Below, in pieces: positions 1 to 9,018 of a DNA stretch of 55,457 nucleotides (position 1 is the first letter of the stretch; every line of letters begins with the position of its first letter). The translations under genes were made by a program, and so were the position numbers. Origin of the DNA: JBAYDV01 sp041668045 (lineage in GTDB: Bacteria > Bacteroidota > Bacteroidia > Bacteroidales > UBA932); NCBI GenBank assembly GCA_041668045.1, contig JBAYDV010000004.1, forward strand, positions 1 through 55,457, in the 5' to 3' direction. Under the pieces are notes generated by a model that was not told the DNA's origin, did no database searches, and was given only the letters and a program-made list of their open reading frames with translations.

Positions 1-13
1 TATGTAATTATAA

Positions 14-58
14 TTATTTATTTTCAATTATGCAAATCACATAATTGAAAATAAATAA
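14..58. terminator. AT-rich hairpin downstream of nrdG
   Basis: A perfect inverted repeat with 19-nt arms (14-32 and 40-58) and a 7-nt loop lies just past the end of nrdG. It could end the nrdDG transcript and perhaps one arriving from the left. There is no clean separate T-run, so terminator is an inference from position and symmetry. Confidence 0.5.
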
Positions 59-71
59 AATATACTTAAAA

Positions 72-593
72 CTAGAGATGTAACCAAAACCTTGATGTAA
101 TATCATCCATCTTTCCATCAGAATGGATTTTATACAAGACTTGATTAGTCGTTTTACTTTTTAATGGGCCAAATTCCTTTAAATATGGTCCTATCTTAAT
201 ATAGTCAAAATCAATTATTTGTAATCCATCTACTATACTAGTATTTCCAGAATACCACGCAGTTTTAATAAAAGGATTACCATATGTATTTTTATATCCA
301 TATTTATCCTTTATATAGCGGGAAAGACGATCAATTTCAAAAGGGTAGCGGTCACCTCCCATAAAACAGAAACACGTTAAAGCATTAGCATATGGCTTTA
401 TTAATTTATCTATCTCTGCTTCATTAAGTTCTATCCCGATATTTTCACGAAGATGTGGGCTATGACATTCTGGACACCTGAAAGGGCAGTTTGTTATATT
501 CACGGCTATAGTTACTTCATCAGGGATCTCTTGAAATACTATATCAAAATTATAATATTTTAAGATATCATGCTCTTTATTCAACTCCGACAT
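72..593 (-). CDS. nrdG: Anaerobic ribonucleotide reductase activating enzyme (NrdG)
   Basis: A radical SAM enzyme that uses a [4Fe-4S] cluster and S-adenosylmethionine to install the glycyl radical on NrdD in the cytoplasm. The CX3CX2C cluster motif is visible (C36, C40, C43, in NCPFRCPEC). The protein is 173 aa from the chosen start, normal for a compact NrdG. A longer frame reaches 683 with a GTG start, but its extra 30 residues lie inside the 3' end of nrdD and are basic and non-conserved in look. The ATG at 593 gives a 17-nt overlap with the nrdD stop, which fits translational coupling in a nrdD-nrdG operon. Confidence 0.9.
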   Translation of the reverse strand: MSELNKEHDILKYYNFDIVFQEIPDEVTIAVNITNCPFRCPECHSPHLRENIGIELNEAEIDKLIKPYANALTCFCFMGGDRYPFEIDRLSRYIKDKYGYKNTYGNPFIKTAWYSGNTSIVDGLQIIDFDYIKIGPYLKEFGPLKSKTTNQVLYKIHSDGKMDDITSRFWLHL

Positions 594-2703
594 TGGCTTC
601 TTTTTTAACTTGTGCCTTTCCTGGTTTAGCATAAAATCTTTTACTAGCTTCAACTTGACGAGCTGCAGAAAAGCTATTGACACGTTTCATATATCCTATA
701 ACTCGTGTTAAGTAATCTATATTCTTAGAATGACATTTTGGACATTCTTTTAAATATCTTTTATCAATATGACCACAATCATTACAAATAGTGTTAGGAA
801 TATTGTATGTAAAATAATTACAACCTTCTTTAGCAGCCACTCTTAAAAGTTGACGATATTGTATCTTAGAAAGATGTTCATCTAGATTCATATGTAAAGC
901 TGAACCACCAGTTAAGTGTTCGATATATGGAGCACCATGTAATTTAAATTTATCAAGAACAGTAGTATTCTGATCTTCGACTACATAAAAATAACTATTA
1001 TAACACTCACGAGGAACTTTATATCCATCCTCTTTATCCCATTTCGCATGTTTAACACCTACATTCTCAGCAGGAATCATTTCACAGTTAAACATAACAT
1101 CTTTACTCTTATATTTTTTATTATATTTTTCTATCAGACTAAGAATACCCTGAACGAAATGTAGATAATCATCATTAGGAGTAATAGGAATATTACGTGA
1201 TTCTGCAGCTTCGACTAATCCATTAACACCAATTGTTAAATATTGACGTTTAATATTAATATATCCTGCGTCGAATAATGGAAGCATTCCTTTTTCTAGT
1301 AGATATTTAAGATTCTCATTATAAGCCAATTGCACCTTATGACATAAATCTACTATATCTTCTAAGAAAGAAAGATGATTAACTCCTTGTTTATCAGCTT
1401 CTTGAATACATCTATTTAAATTAATAGTCAGCACGGATTTGGAACCAGTAGAAACTCCTCCAGCTCCTAAAGTATAACTAAAACCATTATCCTGAATTTC
1501 ATTTCTAAGACGGCAACAACTACTTAAAGAGTCTGCATTATCACTAATATAAGTGAAAAAAGAATGTCCCTTGGCATACATATCAGCCATTAAATCACCA
1601 TAAGCCTCATCTTTAGCATCTCCATCTTTAGTAAGAAGTGCCATAGTCTCGACAGGGAAGGTGAGTACTGTTTTATTTCTTTCCTCATTGAACCAATTCA
1701 TAAATCTTCTTTGCAGCCAATCTAAAGAATCCCATACAGGTTTAGATCCATCAGGAAAAACGAATTCTCCGAATAAGCTAGAAAAATAGTATTTATCATA
1801 ATAAGAAATATTCCAAAATACTGCTTGAAAATTACGAGCTCCTGTAGGCTGATTTATAGAATAAACGACTTGTTCGAAACATGAAGTTAAAACTTTATCT
1901 AAACTCTTAGGTTTTATAGATAAATCAACTATTCTGTCGATATCTTTATAATAATCTTCTCCATATTCTTTTCTTACGAAGTAATCCATATACATCAAGA
2001 ATTCAGGAGTAGCACATGCACCACTTAACATACTTGATACAATGAATACTAAATTAATAAATCCTCCACAGAAAGACTTAAGATTAGTAGGTGCTGTTGA
2101 ATTACCACCTATAGAATTAGTACCCTCAAGCAACCATGGATACATAGTAATACTAGCACAATAATTAGCTAGGGAAGTCTCATCATTTTTATAAATAAAA
2201 TGTGAATTTAATAGACTTATATACTTGTCAGATAGAGTATTACCATACATCTCTTTAATTCTATCTGTAAGTAGTCTTCTATTAAGACTAATAAAATTTT
2301 TCTTGGGTATTTCTCCGATCAAAGTAGCTATATTTTTCTTATCTACATTAGCATTTGCATCGAATTTACTCCCTGTAGCAGCATTAGAAGCACCACAGTA
2401 TTCAATCATAAATTTTAATTTCTCCGCAGTTTCTCTGTCCTCAAGATGTTTTTGACGATAAAGCATATAAGATTTAGCTACAGCGAAATAATTTAAAGAC
2501 ATAAGTGCGGTTTCAACTTGATTTTGGATTTCTTCGACTGTAATACCATCAGAAACATTGACTCTGGAAAGAATAGATGTCATATCTTCCTGCGTGGCAA
2601 AATTACCGACAGATAAAAAAGCTTTTCTAATAGCGTTTTGAATTTTATTTAAAGAAAAAATTTCTTTTTTCCCATCACGTTTTACTATAGTAATAGATGT
2701 CAT
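577..2703 (-). CDS. nrdD: Anaerobic (class III) ribonucleoside-triphosphate reductase (NrdD)
   Basis: Reduces ribonucleoside triphosphates to deoxyribonucleotides without oxygen, using a glycyl radical. The 708-aa protein has an N-terminal ATP-cone (about residues 3-90, beginning TIVKRDGKKEIF), the glycyl-radical catalytic core, a C-terminal zinc site with two CXXC pairs (CNDC and CPKC), and the glycyl radical motif RVIGYMKR with G670 as the likely radical residue. Length is in the usual range. It is cotranscribed with nrdG, whose product activates it. The ATP-cone implies allosteric control by ATP/dATP. A long inverted repeat in its leader (2736-2765) may add transcriptional or RNA-level control. 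Its presence indicates anaerobic growth. Confidence 0.95.
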   Translation of the reverse strand: MTSITIVKRDGKKEIFSLNKIQNAIRKAFLSVGNFATQEDMTSILSRVNVSDGITVEEIQNQVETALMSLNYFAVAKSYMLYRQKHLEDRETAEKLKFMIEYCGASNAATGSKFDANANVDKKNIATLIGEIPKKNFISLNRRLLTDRIKEMYGNTLSDKYISLLNSHFIYKNDETSLANYCASITMYPWLLEGTNSIGGNSTAPTNLKSFCGGFINLVFIVSSMLSGACATPEFLMYMDYFVRKEYGEDYYKDIDRIVDLSIKPKSLDKVLTSCFEQVVYSINQPTGARNFQAVFWNISYYDKYYFSSLFGEFVFPDGSKPVWDSLDWLQRRFMNWFNEERNKTVLTFPVETMALLTKDGDAKDEAYGDLMADMYAKGHSFFTYISDNADSLSSCCRLRNEIQDNGFSYTLGAGGVSTGSKSVLTINLNRCIQEADKQGVNHLSFLEDIVDLCHKVQLAYNENLKYLLEKGMLPLFDAGYINIKRQYLTIGVNGLVEAAESRNIPITPNDDYLHFVQGILSLIEKYNKKYKSKDVMFNCEMIPAENVGVKHAKWDKEDGYKVPRECYNSYFYVVEDQNTTVLDKFKLHGAPYIEHLTGGSALHMNLDEHLSKIQYRQLLRVAAKEGCNYFTYNIPNTICNDCGHIDKRYLKECPKCHSKNIDYLTRVIGYMKRVNSFSAARQVEASKRFYAKPGKAQVKKEANVGVE

Positions 2704-2735
2704 GATAAATGATTTTTTTTTAATTTATTAATAAA

Positions 2736-2765
2736 TATATGTGACCTCTGCCAAAATCACATATA
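2736..2765. promoter_or_regulatory. Inverted repeat in the nrdD leader
   Basis: Arms TATATGTGA (2736-2744) and TCACATATA (2757-2765) are perfect 9-nt inverted repeats around a 12-nt spacer. They lie between the nrdD start codon and its predicted -7 box. They could be a dimeric regulator site or an RNA hairpin. The inner part resembles a NrdR-like ACACTATAT sequence, but the spacing of two NrdR boxes is not met. Confidence 0.5.
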
Positions 2766-2784
2766 GTGTTTTTGATACTGTAAA

Positions 2785-2792
2785 CAAAAATA
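2785..2792 (-). promoter_or_regulatory. Predicted -7 element for nrdD
   Basis: On the minus strand this reads TATTTTTG, matching the Bacteroidota -7 consensus TAnnTTTG. It sits about 80 nt upstream of nrdD. No good -33 TTTG is visible at the usual spacing, so this is a moderate call. Confidence 0.38.
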
Positions 2793-2851
2793 GATAATTA
2801 ATTTGTGTATTTATTAACAACTTATGAACAATAGTTCTATATATCTGTAAA

Positions 2852-2998
2852 ACATCATATTATGAGGAAAAATAATATTTTCTTATCTTTTTACACAATT
2901 TATATTATGTTAAATAGAATAAATAGATACTATAATTTATAAGATATCATAACACTCTATTCAATATTTTCATACATACATCTTATCATGAGGAAAAA
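2852..2998 (+). repeat. 21-nt direct repeat in the nrdD/rarA gap
   Basis: Two copies of ACATCnTATnATGAGGAAAA(A), at 2852-2872 and 2978-2998, agree at 19 of 21 positions and are 126 nt apart. The second lies directly before the rarA -7 box. Together with the nrdD leader repeat they occupy the 313-nt gene-free gap 2704-3016, where I see no further gene. Confidence 0.6.
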
Positions 2999-3004
2999 AA
3001 TTAC

Positions 3005-3012
3005 TATTTTTG
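3005..3012 (+). promoter_or_regulatory. Predicted -7 element for rarA, nearly leaderless
   Basis: TATTTTTG matches TAnnTTTG and ends only 4 nt before the rarA ATG at 3017. If used, the mRNA would have essentially no 5' untranslated region. The -33 region is weak. Confidence 0.42.
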
Positions 3013-3016
3013 CGAT

Positions 3017-4318
3017 ATGTCAGATATAAATATAAATACTCCACTTCCCGAACGATTACGTCCTCGTGATTTGGATGAATATGTTGGACAAGAACATTTA
3101 GTTGGGAAAAATGCTATCTTACGTTCGATGATCGACTCTGGAAATCTTTCTTCATTTATTCTTTGGGGACCTCCAGGTGTTGGTAAAACTACTTTAGCTA
3201 AAATAATTAGTGTTAAACTTGATCGTCAATTCTACACATTATCTGCTATTAATTCAGGAGTTAAAGATTTAAGGGAAATTTTCGCAGATGCTGAAAAGAA
3301 CTCTTTATTTAGACAAGAGTCTCCTATTTTGTTTATAGATGAAATACATAGATTCTCTAAATCACAGCAAGATTCTCTATTAAACGCTGTAGAAACAGGT
3401 TTAATTACTTTAATCGGTGCTACCACTGAGAATCCATCATTCGAGATCATTACGCCACTTCTATCAAGATGTCAGGTGTATGTACTTAAACCATTAACAG
3501 TCAGTAATTTAGACACTTTATTAAATAGAGCTCTAACACAAGATAAATATCTGAAAGACAGAGATATATCCGTTAAAGAAAAGGCTGCATTATATCGTTA
3601 TTCTGGAGGAGACGCCCGAAAACTATTAAATATAATAGATATAGTAACATCATCTTTCAAGCCTTCCGATAAAATAGAAATAACAGATAAATTAATAGCT
3701 GACAAGCTACAGGAAAATATAGCAATATATGATAAAAGTGGAGAGCAACACTACGACCTTATATCAGCATTTATTAAGAGTATGCGTGGTTCTGACCCAG
3801 ATGCCGCGATTTATTGGATGGCTAGAATGCTCTCTGGAGGTGAAGACCCTCTTTTCTTAGCACGTAGAATGATAATCTTCGCCGCTGAAGACGTAGGGTT
3901 AGCTAATCCAAATGGACTTCTAATAGCTCAAACCTGTTACGAAACTGTAAATAAAATAGGTATGCCAGAGGCTAGAATTATACTATCCCAATGTGCCATA
4001 TATCTAGCATCAGCCAAAAAAAGTAATTCAGCATATCTTGCCATAGATAAAGCTCTTGAAACAGTAAAAGGAGACAACTCCCCCGTTCCTCTTCATTTAA
4101 GGAATGCACCAACTAAACTAATGAAAGAATTGAATTATGGGAAAGAATATAAATATCCACACTTATATAAAGGTAATTTCGTAAAACAAGAATATCTTCC
4201 AGATAATCTCCAAAACATGGTATTTTATACTCCAGGAGAAAATCCTGCTGAAGATAAAATGAGAATGCGCCTTGAATCTCTAGGAAAACACTATGATGAT
4301 ATCCCCAGAAAAGATTGA
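3017..4318 (+). CDS. rarA: Replication-associated recombination protein A (RarA/MgsA), AAA+ ATPase
   Basis: A clamp-loader-like AAA+ ATPase that acts at stalled replication forks and single-strand DNA ends in the cytoplasm. Walker A is GPPGVGKTT (residues 51-59), Walker B is LFIDE (about 105-109), and an arginine-finger region (PLLSRC) follows. The C-terminal half matches the RarA oligomerisation region. Its 433-aa length is typical. It diverges from nrdD and precedes kdsA by 55 nt, perhaps in one transcript. The ATG was chosen because it follows a -7 box closely and nothing upstream is coding. Confidence 0.93.
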   Translation: MSDININTPLPERLRPRDLDEYVGQEHLVGKNAILRSMIDSGNLSSFILWGPPGVGKTTLAKIISVKLDRQFYTLSAINSGVKDLREIFADAEKNSLFRQESPILFIDEIHRFSKSQQDSLLNAVETGLITLIGATTENPSFEIITPLLSRCQVYVLKPLTVSNLDTLLNRALTQDKYLKDRDISVKEKAALYRYSGGDARKLLNIIDIVTSSFKPSDKIEITDKLIADKLQENIAIYDKSGEQHYDLISAFIKSMRGSDPDAAIYWMARMLSGGEDPLFLARRMIIFAAEDVGLANPNGLLIAQTCYETVNKIGMPEARIILSQCAIYLASAKKSNSAYLAIDKALETVKGDNSPVPLHLRNAPTKLMKELNYGKEYKYPHLYKGNFVKQEYLPDNLQNMVFYTPGENPAEDKMRMRLESLGKHYDDIPRKD

Positions 4319-4373
4319 TTCCTTACATCCAATATTACACAAACATTAACACAACTAAATATTAACAAACAAT

Positions 4374-5189
4374 ATGAATATAAAAGATATTAATTTCAAA
4401 AAAGACTTTTTCATGCTCGCAGGTCCATGCGTAGTAGAAGGCGAAGAAATAACCAGACGTATAGCAGCAGAACTAGTAGAACTAACTGATAAATATAATA
4501 TTCCTTTTATTTTCAAAGCTTCATACCGAAAGGCTAATCGTTCTCGCATAGACTCATTCACAGGCATAGGCGATGAAAAAGCTTTAGAAATACTTCAAAA
4601 AATCAAAGAAGACTATGGTTGTCCTATCGTAACTGACATACACACAGCACCTGAAGCAGAAAAAGCAGCATCATACGGAGTTGATGTGTTACAGATACCT
4701 GCATTTCTATGTCGTCAAACAGACCTATTAGAAGCAGCAGCCAAAACAGGTAAATACGTAAATATTAAAAAAGGACAATTTCTAGCTCCAGAATCTATGA
4801 AATTCGCAGCAGGCAAAATTTTAGCATGCGGCAATGACAATGTATTCCTTACAGAACGAGGCAGTCAGTTTGGTTACACTGATCTCATAATCGACTTTCG
4901 TGGTATCCCTACAATGAAATCCTTCGGATTTCCAGTAATTCTAGATGTAACTCATAGTCTGCAACAGCCAAATCAGACAACTGGTGTCACAGGAGGCAGG
5001 CCTGATATGATTTCAACAATAGCTAAAGCAGGAATAGCAGCAGGAGTAGATGGGTTATTTTTAGAAACACATCCAGATCCTTCAAAAGCTAAATCAGATG
5101 GAGCTAATATGTTAAAGTTATCTCTTATGGAAGATCTTATAAAGATTATTTTACCAATTCGAAAAGCAGTAGAAACTCCTATTAAATAA
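4374..5189 (+). CDS. kdsA: 3-deoxy-D-manno-octulosonate 8-phosphate synthase (KdsA)
   Basis: Condenses phosphoenolpyruvate with D-arabinose 5-phosphate to give KDO 8-phosphate, the first committed step to the KDO of lipopolysaccharide. The 271-aa TIM-barrel enzyme has family hallmarks: AGPCVVE near the N-terminus, FKASYRKANRSR, TDIHTAPEAEKAA, and the C-terminal half with LETHPDPSKAKSDG. A KDO 8-phosphate phosphatase gene (kdsC) lies at 54691, so two steps of this pathway are in the window but in different operons. It converges on tamL with only 11 nt between them. Confidence 0.95.
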   Translation: MNIKDINFKKDFFMLAGPCVVEGEEITRRIAAELVELTDKYNIPFIFKASYRKANRSRIDSFTGIGDEKALEILQKIKEDYGCPIVTDIHTAPEAEKAASYGVDVLQIPAFLCRQTDLLEAAAKTGKYVNIKKGQFLAPESMKFAAGKILACGNDNVFLTERGSQFGYTDLIIDFRGIPTMKSFGFPVILDVTHSLQQPNQTTGVTGGRPDMISTIAKAGIAAGVDGLFLETHPDPSKAKSDGANMLKLSLMEDLIKIILPIRKAVETPIK

Positions 5190-5200
5190 AGGAGAGAACG

Positions 5201-7501
5201 CTAAAATGGATAGCCAATACCAAATTGTAAAGCATAACCATCATCTTTAAACCATTTGTTAGCACTTCTCCATCCCTTAGAAGGGTCATGTATTTTAATA
5301 CCTAAATCTAGTCGTAATACTATATATTGGATGTCGATTCTCAATCCAAAACCTGAATCGACAGCCAATTCCTTATAAAAGTCAGAAAAATGGAACTGTC
5401 CATCTCCAGTCTGTCCTTTTACAGCTACACTCTCATTCCTAGTCCACACATTTCCAGCATCAACGAAAAAAGCTCCGTTTAATACATTAACTATAGGAAA
5501 ACGATATTCAATATTAGATTCGAGTTTAATATCACCAGTCTGATTAGGAATAGAAAATGTAGTATCTTTAGACATTGTTCCAGGACCTACGGAACGTGCT
5601 TGCCACCCACGAAGTCCATTAGCCCCACCAGCCCAAAATAATCTTTCAAAAGGCATAGATGAAGAATTACCATATGCATAACCATAACCACCTAAGCCTC
5701 TAATAGCTAGTGCATATTTATTATTTCTACCAAACTTCCAAGTTTTAGACATTTTTAATTCTGCTCTAACATATTGTGAATAAGGAGAACCCCATATTAA
5801 ATCGTTACCATCAGAATCATTTTTAAATAATCCATCAAAAAGGCTTAGCACATTACCTGCTATATCAAAAGTTAAACTAGATTTAAAATGTGATACTTGA
5901 GGATTTATAGACTTGGCAGTATTATAATTTATAGTTATACCCGAGCCGAAATCAAAATGATTTTTATAAGATTCTTTTAAAAAAGGATCTTTTAGTGTTT
6001 CATAAAAATCATCACTCATATTAAATATCCTAACAATACTAGCTTGAAGAGGTAAAAGTTTAAAATAAAAGTCATGAGAAGAATTATACCAACTATATCC
6101 AAAAGAGCTACTAATTATATTTCGAACATATTCTGGACGAGATTGATAGTTATATGATGCTGAAAAATCAGTTCTTGGAATAATCTTTCCGAACCATGAA
6201 TCTTTTAAAAATAGAAAAGAAGGCACACTTATACTTGATGATACTCCTAATTCATTAGAATGAATATCACTATTATTCTTAAATTGAAAATTTCCCATTA
6301 GACTAAGATCAAGCCATTCTCCTCCATGAAAAATATTTTTATGAAAATATGTTATCTCAGGAGATATACCTATTAAACCTGTAGAATTTGTTGATGCCTC
6401 CAGATTAAGTTTATATCCTTGAGTTTTCGAGGGAATAAGCCTAACAAAGCAATCCACTAGACTAGTATCAGGTACTTCATTCATATTAACATTTACACTA
6501 TTAAATAAACCTATATTAGAATATCTGTTATAGGAGTTATTAATAAGATTTTCACTATATAAATCCCCTGTCTTTATCTTATTTAGATTATTTAATACAT
6601 TTGGACGTATTATTATTTTTTTATCATAAAGAATAGATATATCGCCATAATTCAAAGTATCAAGTTTAAGATTTTTATTAAGAAGAAGAGCAGCTCTATA
6701 ACGCGTAATATCTGAAACAGGATTTACTTCTACCTTCCTGATATGATATTGTTTATGGGGACGAGCTTTAGCAACAGATTCACTTCGACCATAATTTTCA
6801 ATCCTCATAGTTAAAATAGCTGAGTCCTTTTTCGTTAAAGTATCTGCATCAAAAAAGAAAAAATCTTTAGAAAATCCGAAATATCCATTATTACGGAATA
6901 AAGAAACGGCTCTTTGAGATTCTTTTTCAAGAACATCCTCAGAAAGAGGATCTCCTATTTTTATTAAAATATCAAGGCTATCCTTCATATAGATCTTATT
7001 CAATAAAGAATCTTTAATTTTATAAATAATCTTAGATATAGGATACTGTTTACCTAAATGTATTTTATAAATAACATCTGCAAGCTGCCTAGTCGTACTT
7101 ATAGAATCAACTATACTAGAATTATAATATCCTAAATATTTTAAGTGAGTTAATATATTATTATTACTATTTTCTACTAAAAGAGGGTCATACACAATAG
7201 GTTCATTTCCAACCTTCTTAACGAATCTATTCCATCCATTATCTTTTTCTCCTCCCCAATTATAAACATATATAAAAGGATTCCACGAGCCGATCAGATA
7301 ACTATTAGGCTTTTGTCTTATATAAGGATAAATATCTGTTATTTTATAACGCGGATATTCTGATTTATTTTCAATAATTACTTTGTTTTCCCTAAGCCTG
7401 TATTCATTATCAGATAATACACGTGTAGTACTACATGATGACATAAATATTAAAGCTACTATAATAATAGTAAATATACTTTTAAAGGAAATTCTAAACA
7501 T
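5201..7501 (-). CDS. tamL: TamA/BamA-family outer membrane lipoprotein (TamL-like)
   Basis: A 766-aa outer membrane beta-barrel of the BamA/TamA (Omp85) superfamily. The N-terminus is a lipoprotein signal with lipobox Cys23 (FMSSC), typical of the Bacteroidota TamL variant. POTRA-like repeats follow, then the C-terminal 16-strand barrel. The conserved loop-6 type motif is present as GGANGLRGW, and the protein ends in an aromatic residue (GIGYPF) as a barrel signal. Family knowledge links TamA/TamL with TamB in envelope biogenesis; no tamB is in this window. The promoter is interleaved with that of the divergent speA. Confidence 0.88.
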   Translation of the reverse strand: MFRISFKSIFTIIIVALIFMSSCSTTRVLSDNEYRLRENKVIIENKSEYPRYKITDIYPYIRQKPNSYLIGSWNPFIYVYNWGGEKDNGWNRFVKKVGNEPIVYDPLLVENSNNNILTHLKYLGYYNSSIVDSISTTRQLADVIYKIHLGKQYPISKIIYKIKDSLLNKIYMKDSLDILIKIGDPLSEDVLEKESQRAVSLFRNNGYFGFSKDFFFFDADTLTKKDSAILTMRIENYGRSESVAKARPHKQYHIRKVEVNPVSDITRYRAALLLNKNLKLDTLNYGDISILYDKKIIIRPNVLNNLNKIKTGDLYSENLINNSYNRYSNIGLFNSVNVNMNEVPDTSLVDCFVRLIPSKTQGYKLNLEASTNSTGLIGISPEITYFHKNIFHGGEWLDLSLMGNFQFKNNSDIHSNELGVSSSISVPSFLFLKDSWFGKIIPRTDFSASYNYQSRPEYVRNIISSSFGYSWYNSSHDFYFKLLPLQASIVRIFNMSDDFYETLKDPFLKESYKNHFDFGSGITINYNTAKSINPQVSHFKSSLTFDIAGNVLSLFDGLFKNDSDGNDLIWGSPYSQYVRAELKMSKTWKFGRNNKYALAIRGLGGYGYAYGNSSSMPFERLFWAGGANGLRGWQARSVGPGTMSKDTTFSIPNQTGDIKLESNIEYRFPIVNVLNGAFFVDAGNVWTRNESVAVKGQTGDGQFHFSDFYKELAVDSGFGLRIDIQYIVLRLDLGIKIHDPSKGWRSANKWFKDDGYALQFGIGYPF

Positions 7502-7516
7502 TATTCAAATTTTATA

Positions 7517-7547
7517 CAAATTTATAATTATTTACTTTATATATAAA
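7517..7547 (-). promoter_or_regulatory. Predicted promoter of tamL
   Basis: On the minus strand, TTTA (7544-7547) is followed after 19 nt by TAAATTTG (7517-7524), close to the Bacteroidota consensus TTTG-N19-TAnnTTTG. The box ends 15 nt before the tamL ATG. Confidence 0.5.
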
Positions 7548-7566
7548 GAATAGTTGAATATATTTG
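7536..7566 (+). promoter_or_regulatory. Predicted promoter of speA
   Basis: TTTA (7536-7539), 19 nt, then TATATTTG (7559-7566) fits the Bacteroidota consensus apart from one -33 base. The TTG at 7564, the start of the longest frame, is the end of this box. The two divergent promoters overlap by about 12 nt. Confidence 0.5.
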
Positions 7567-7584
7567 CAGTTATTTAAAACAAAG

Positions 7585-8988
7585 ATGAAAAATAAATATA
7601 TAGATTTAGTAGAGCAAACTTTTAATTTTCCTCAGGACGAATTTAAAGTTAAAAAAGGAGATTTATATTTCCACGATATTAAAGTTATGGACTTAGTAAG
7701 AAAATACGGATCTCCGTTTAGGCTTACTTATTTACCAAAGATAGGATCACAGATAGATAGAGCGAAGCAAATGTTCCATGATGCCATGAAGAAAGTCAAA
7801 TATAATGGTAAATATCAATATTGTTATTGCACTAAAAGCTCTCAATTCTCATTTATATTAGAAGAAGCGGTTAAACATGATATAAATATAGAAACATCTT
7901 CTGAGTTTGATTTTGATCTTATCGAATCATTATATAAGAAAGGATATGTAGATAAAGATTTATATATTAATTGTAATGGTTATAAAAAAACTGAATACAT
8001 TTCTAAAATATCAAATTTCGTTAATAATGGTTGGCATAATACGATTCCTATTTTAGATAATATGAAAGAATTAGACGATTACGAGACTACTATTACTAAA
8101 AATTGTAATATAGGAATCCGTATCGCTTCGGAGGAGGAACCACAGTTCGAATTTTACACTTCTCGTCTAGGTATCCGTTATTCTGATATTCTTCCTTTTT
8201 ATAAAGAAAAGATTAAGAATAATCCTAAATTTCATTTAAAGATGCTTCATTTTTTTATTAATACAGGTATAAAAGATAATGCCTATTATTGGAATGAATT
8301 ATCAAAATGTGTCAATGTATATTGTGATCTTAAACAGATAGCACCTCATCTTAAATTACTTAATATCGGTGGAGGTCTTCCTATAAAGAATTCTCTGGCT
8401 ATGGAGTATGATTATGATTATATGATAGATGAAATAGTAAATCAAATAAAGACTATCTGTACTCAAAGAGGAGTCGAAGAACCTACTATCGTTACTGAAT
8501 TTGGCAGTTTTACAGTCGGAGAATCTGGAGCGATAATCTATAAGGTATTGGATGCGAAACAACAGAATGATAAAGAGACTTGGTATATGATTAATAGTTC
8601 TTTTATGACGACTTTACCAGATACATGGGGCTTAAAACAGAGATTTATTCTTTTACCAGTAAATAAATGGAATAGTGAATATCAAAGAGTCTTTTTAGGT
8701 GGTCTTACATGTGATAGTCAAGATTATTATAATGCAGAGGCTCATTCAAATGCCATATTTCTCCCTAGAATTTCTGTGAATGATAAAAAACCTTTATATA
8801 TAGGATTTTTCCATACTGGAGCATACCAGGAATCACTTTCTGGATATGGAGGTATTAAGCATTGTCTTCAACCTGCACCTAAACATATTATAATAAATAA
8901 AGATAAAGATGGTAATATAACATCTAAACTTTTCGCTAAAGAACAAACTGCGAAATCGATGTTAAAACTATTAGGATACACTAAATAA
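7585..8988 (+). CDS. speA: Arginine decarboxylase, PLP fold type III, short Bacteroidota form
   Basis: Likely makes agmatine from arginine, the entry to polyamine synthesis. It is 467 aa from the ATG at 7585, shorter than the roughly 630-aa E. coli-type SpeA. The alanine-racemase-like barrel carries the PLP lysine in CYCTKSS (K84), and the C-terminal domain has the active-site TCDSQD motif (C376), which is characteristic of fold III basic amino acid decarboxylases. An in-frame TTG at 7564 would add seven residues but overlaps the predicted -7 box, so the ATG is preferred. It is followed after 30 nt by an RNA methyltransferase. The substrate is assigned from family resemblance; another basic amino acid is possible. 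Confidence 0.82.
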   Translation: MKNKYIDLVEQTFNFPQDEFKVKKGDLYFHDIKVMDLVRKYGSPFRLTYLPKIGSQIDRAKQMFHDAMKKVKYNGKYQYCYCTKSSQFSFILEEAVKHDINIETSSEFDFDLIESLYKKGYVDKDLYINCNGYKKTEYISKISNFVNNGWHNTIPILDNMKELDDYETTITKNCNIGIRIASEEEPQFEFYTSRLGIRYSDILPFYKEKIKNNPKFHLKMLHFFINTGIKDNAYYWNELSKCVNVYCDLKQIAPHLKLLNIGGGLPIKNSLAMEYDYDYMIDEIVNQIKTICTQRGVEEPTIVTEFGSFTVGESGAIIYKVLDAKQQNDKETWYMINSSFMTTLPDTWGLKQRFILLPVNKWNSEYQRVFLGGLTCDSQDYYNAEAHSNAIFLPRISVNDKKPLYIGFFHTGAYQESLSGYGGIKHCLQPAPKHIIINKDKDGNITSKLFAKEQTAKSMLKLLGYTK

Positions 8989-9018
8989 TTACATACATTA
9001 GGAAACTCATATATAATC

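Noticed and set aside
594..683. N-terminal extension of NrdG
   Set aside because: It lies within the end of nrdD, starts with GTG, and adds nothing like the family; ATG 593 gives a standard protein.
2733..2772. A pair of NrdR boxes before nrdD
   Set aside because: One part resembles ACACTATAT, but the second copy is poor and the distance (about 24 nt) does not match the usual 31-32 nt between boxes.
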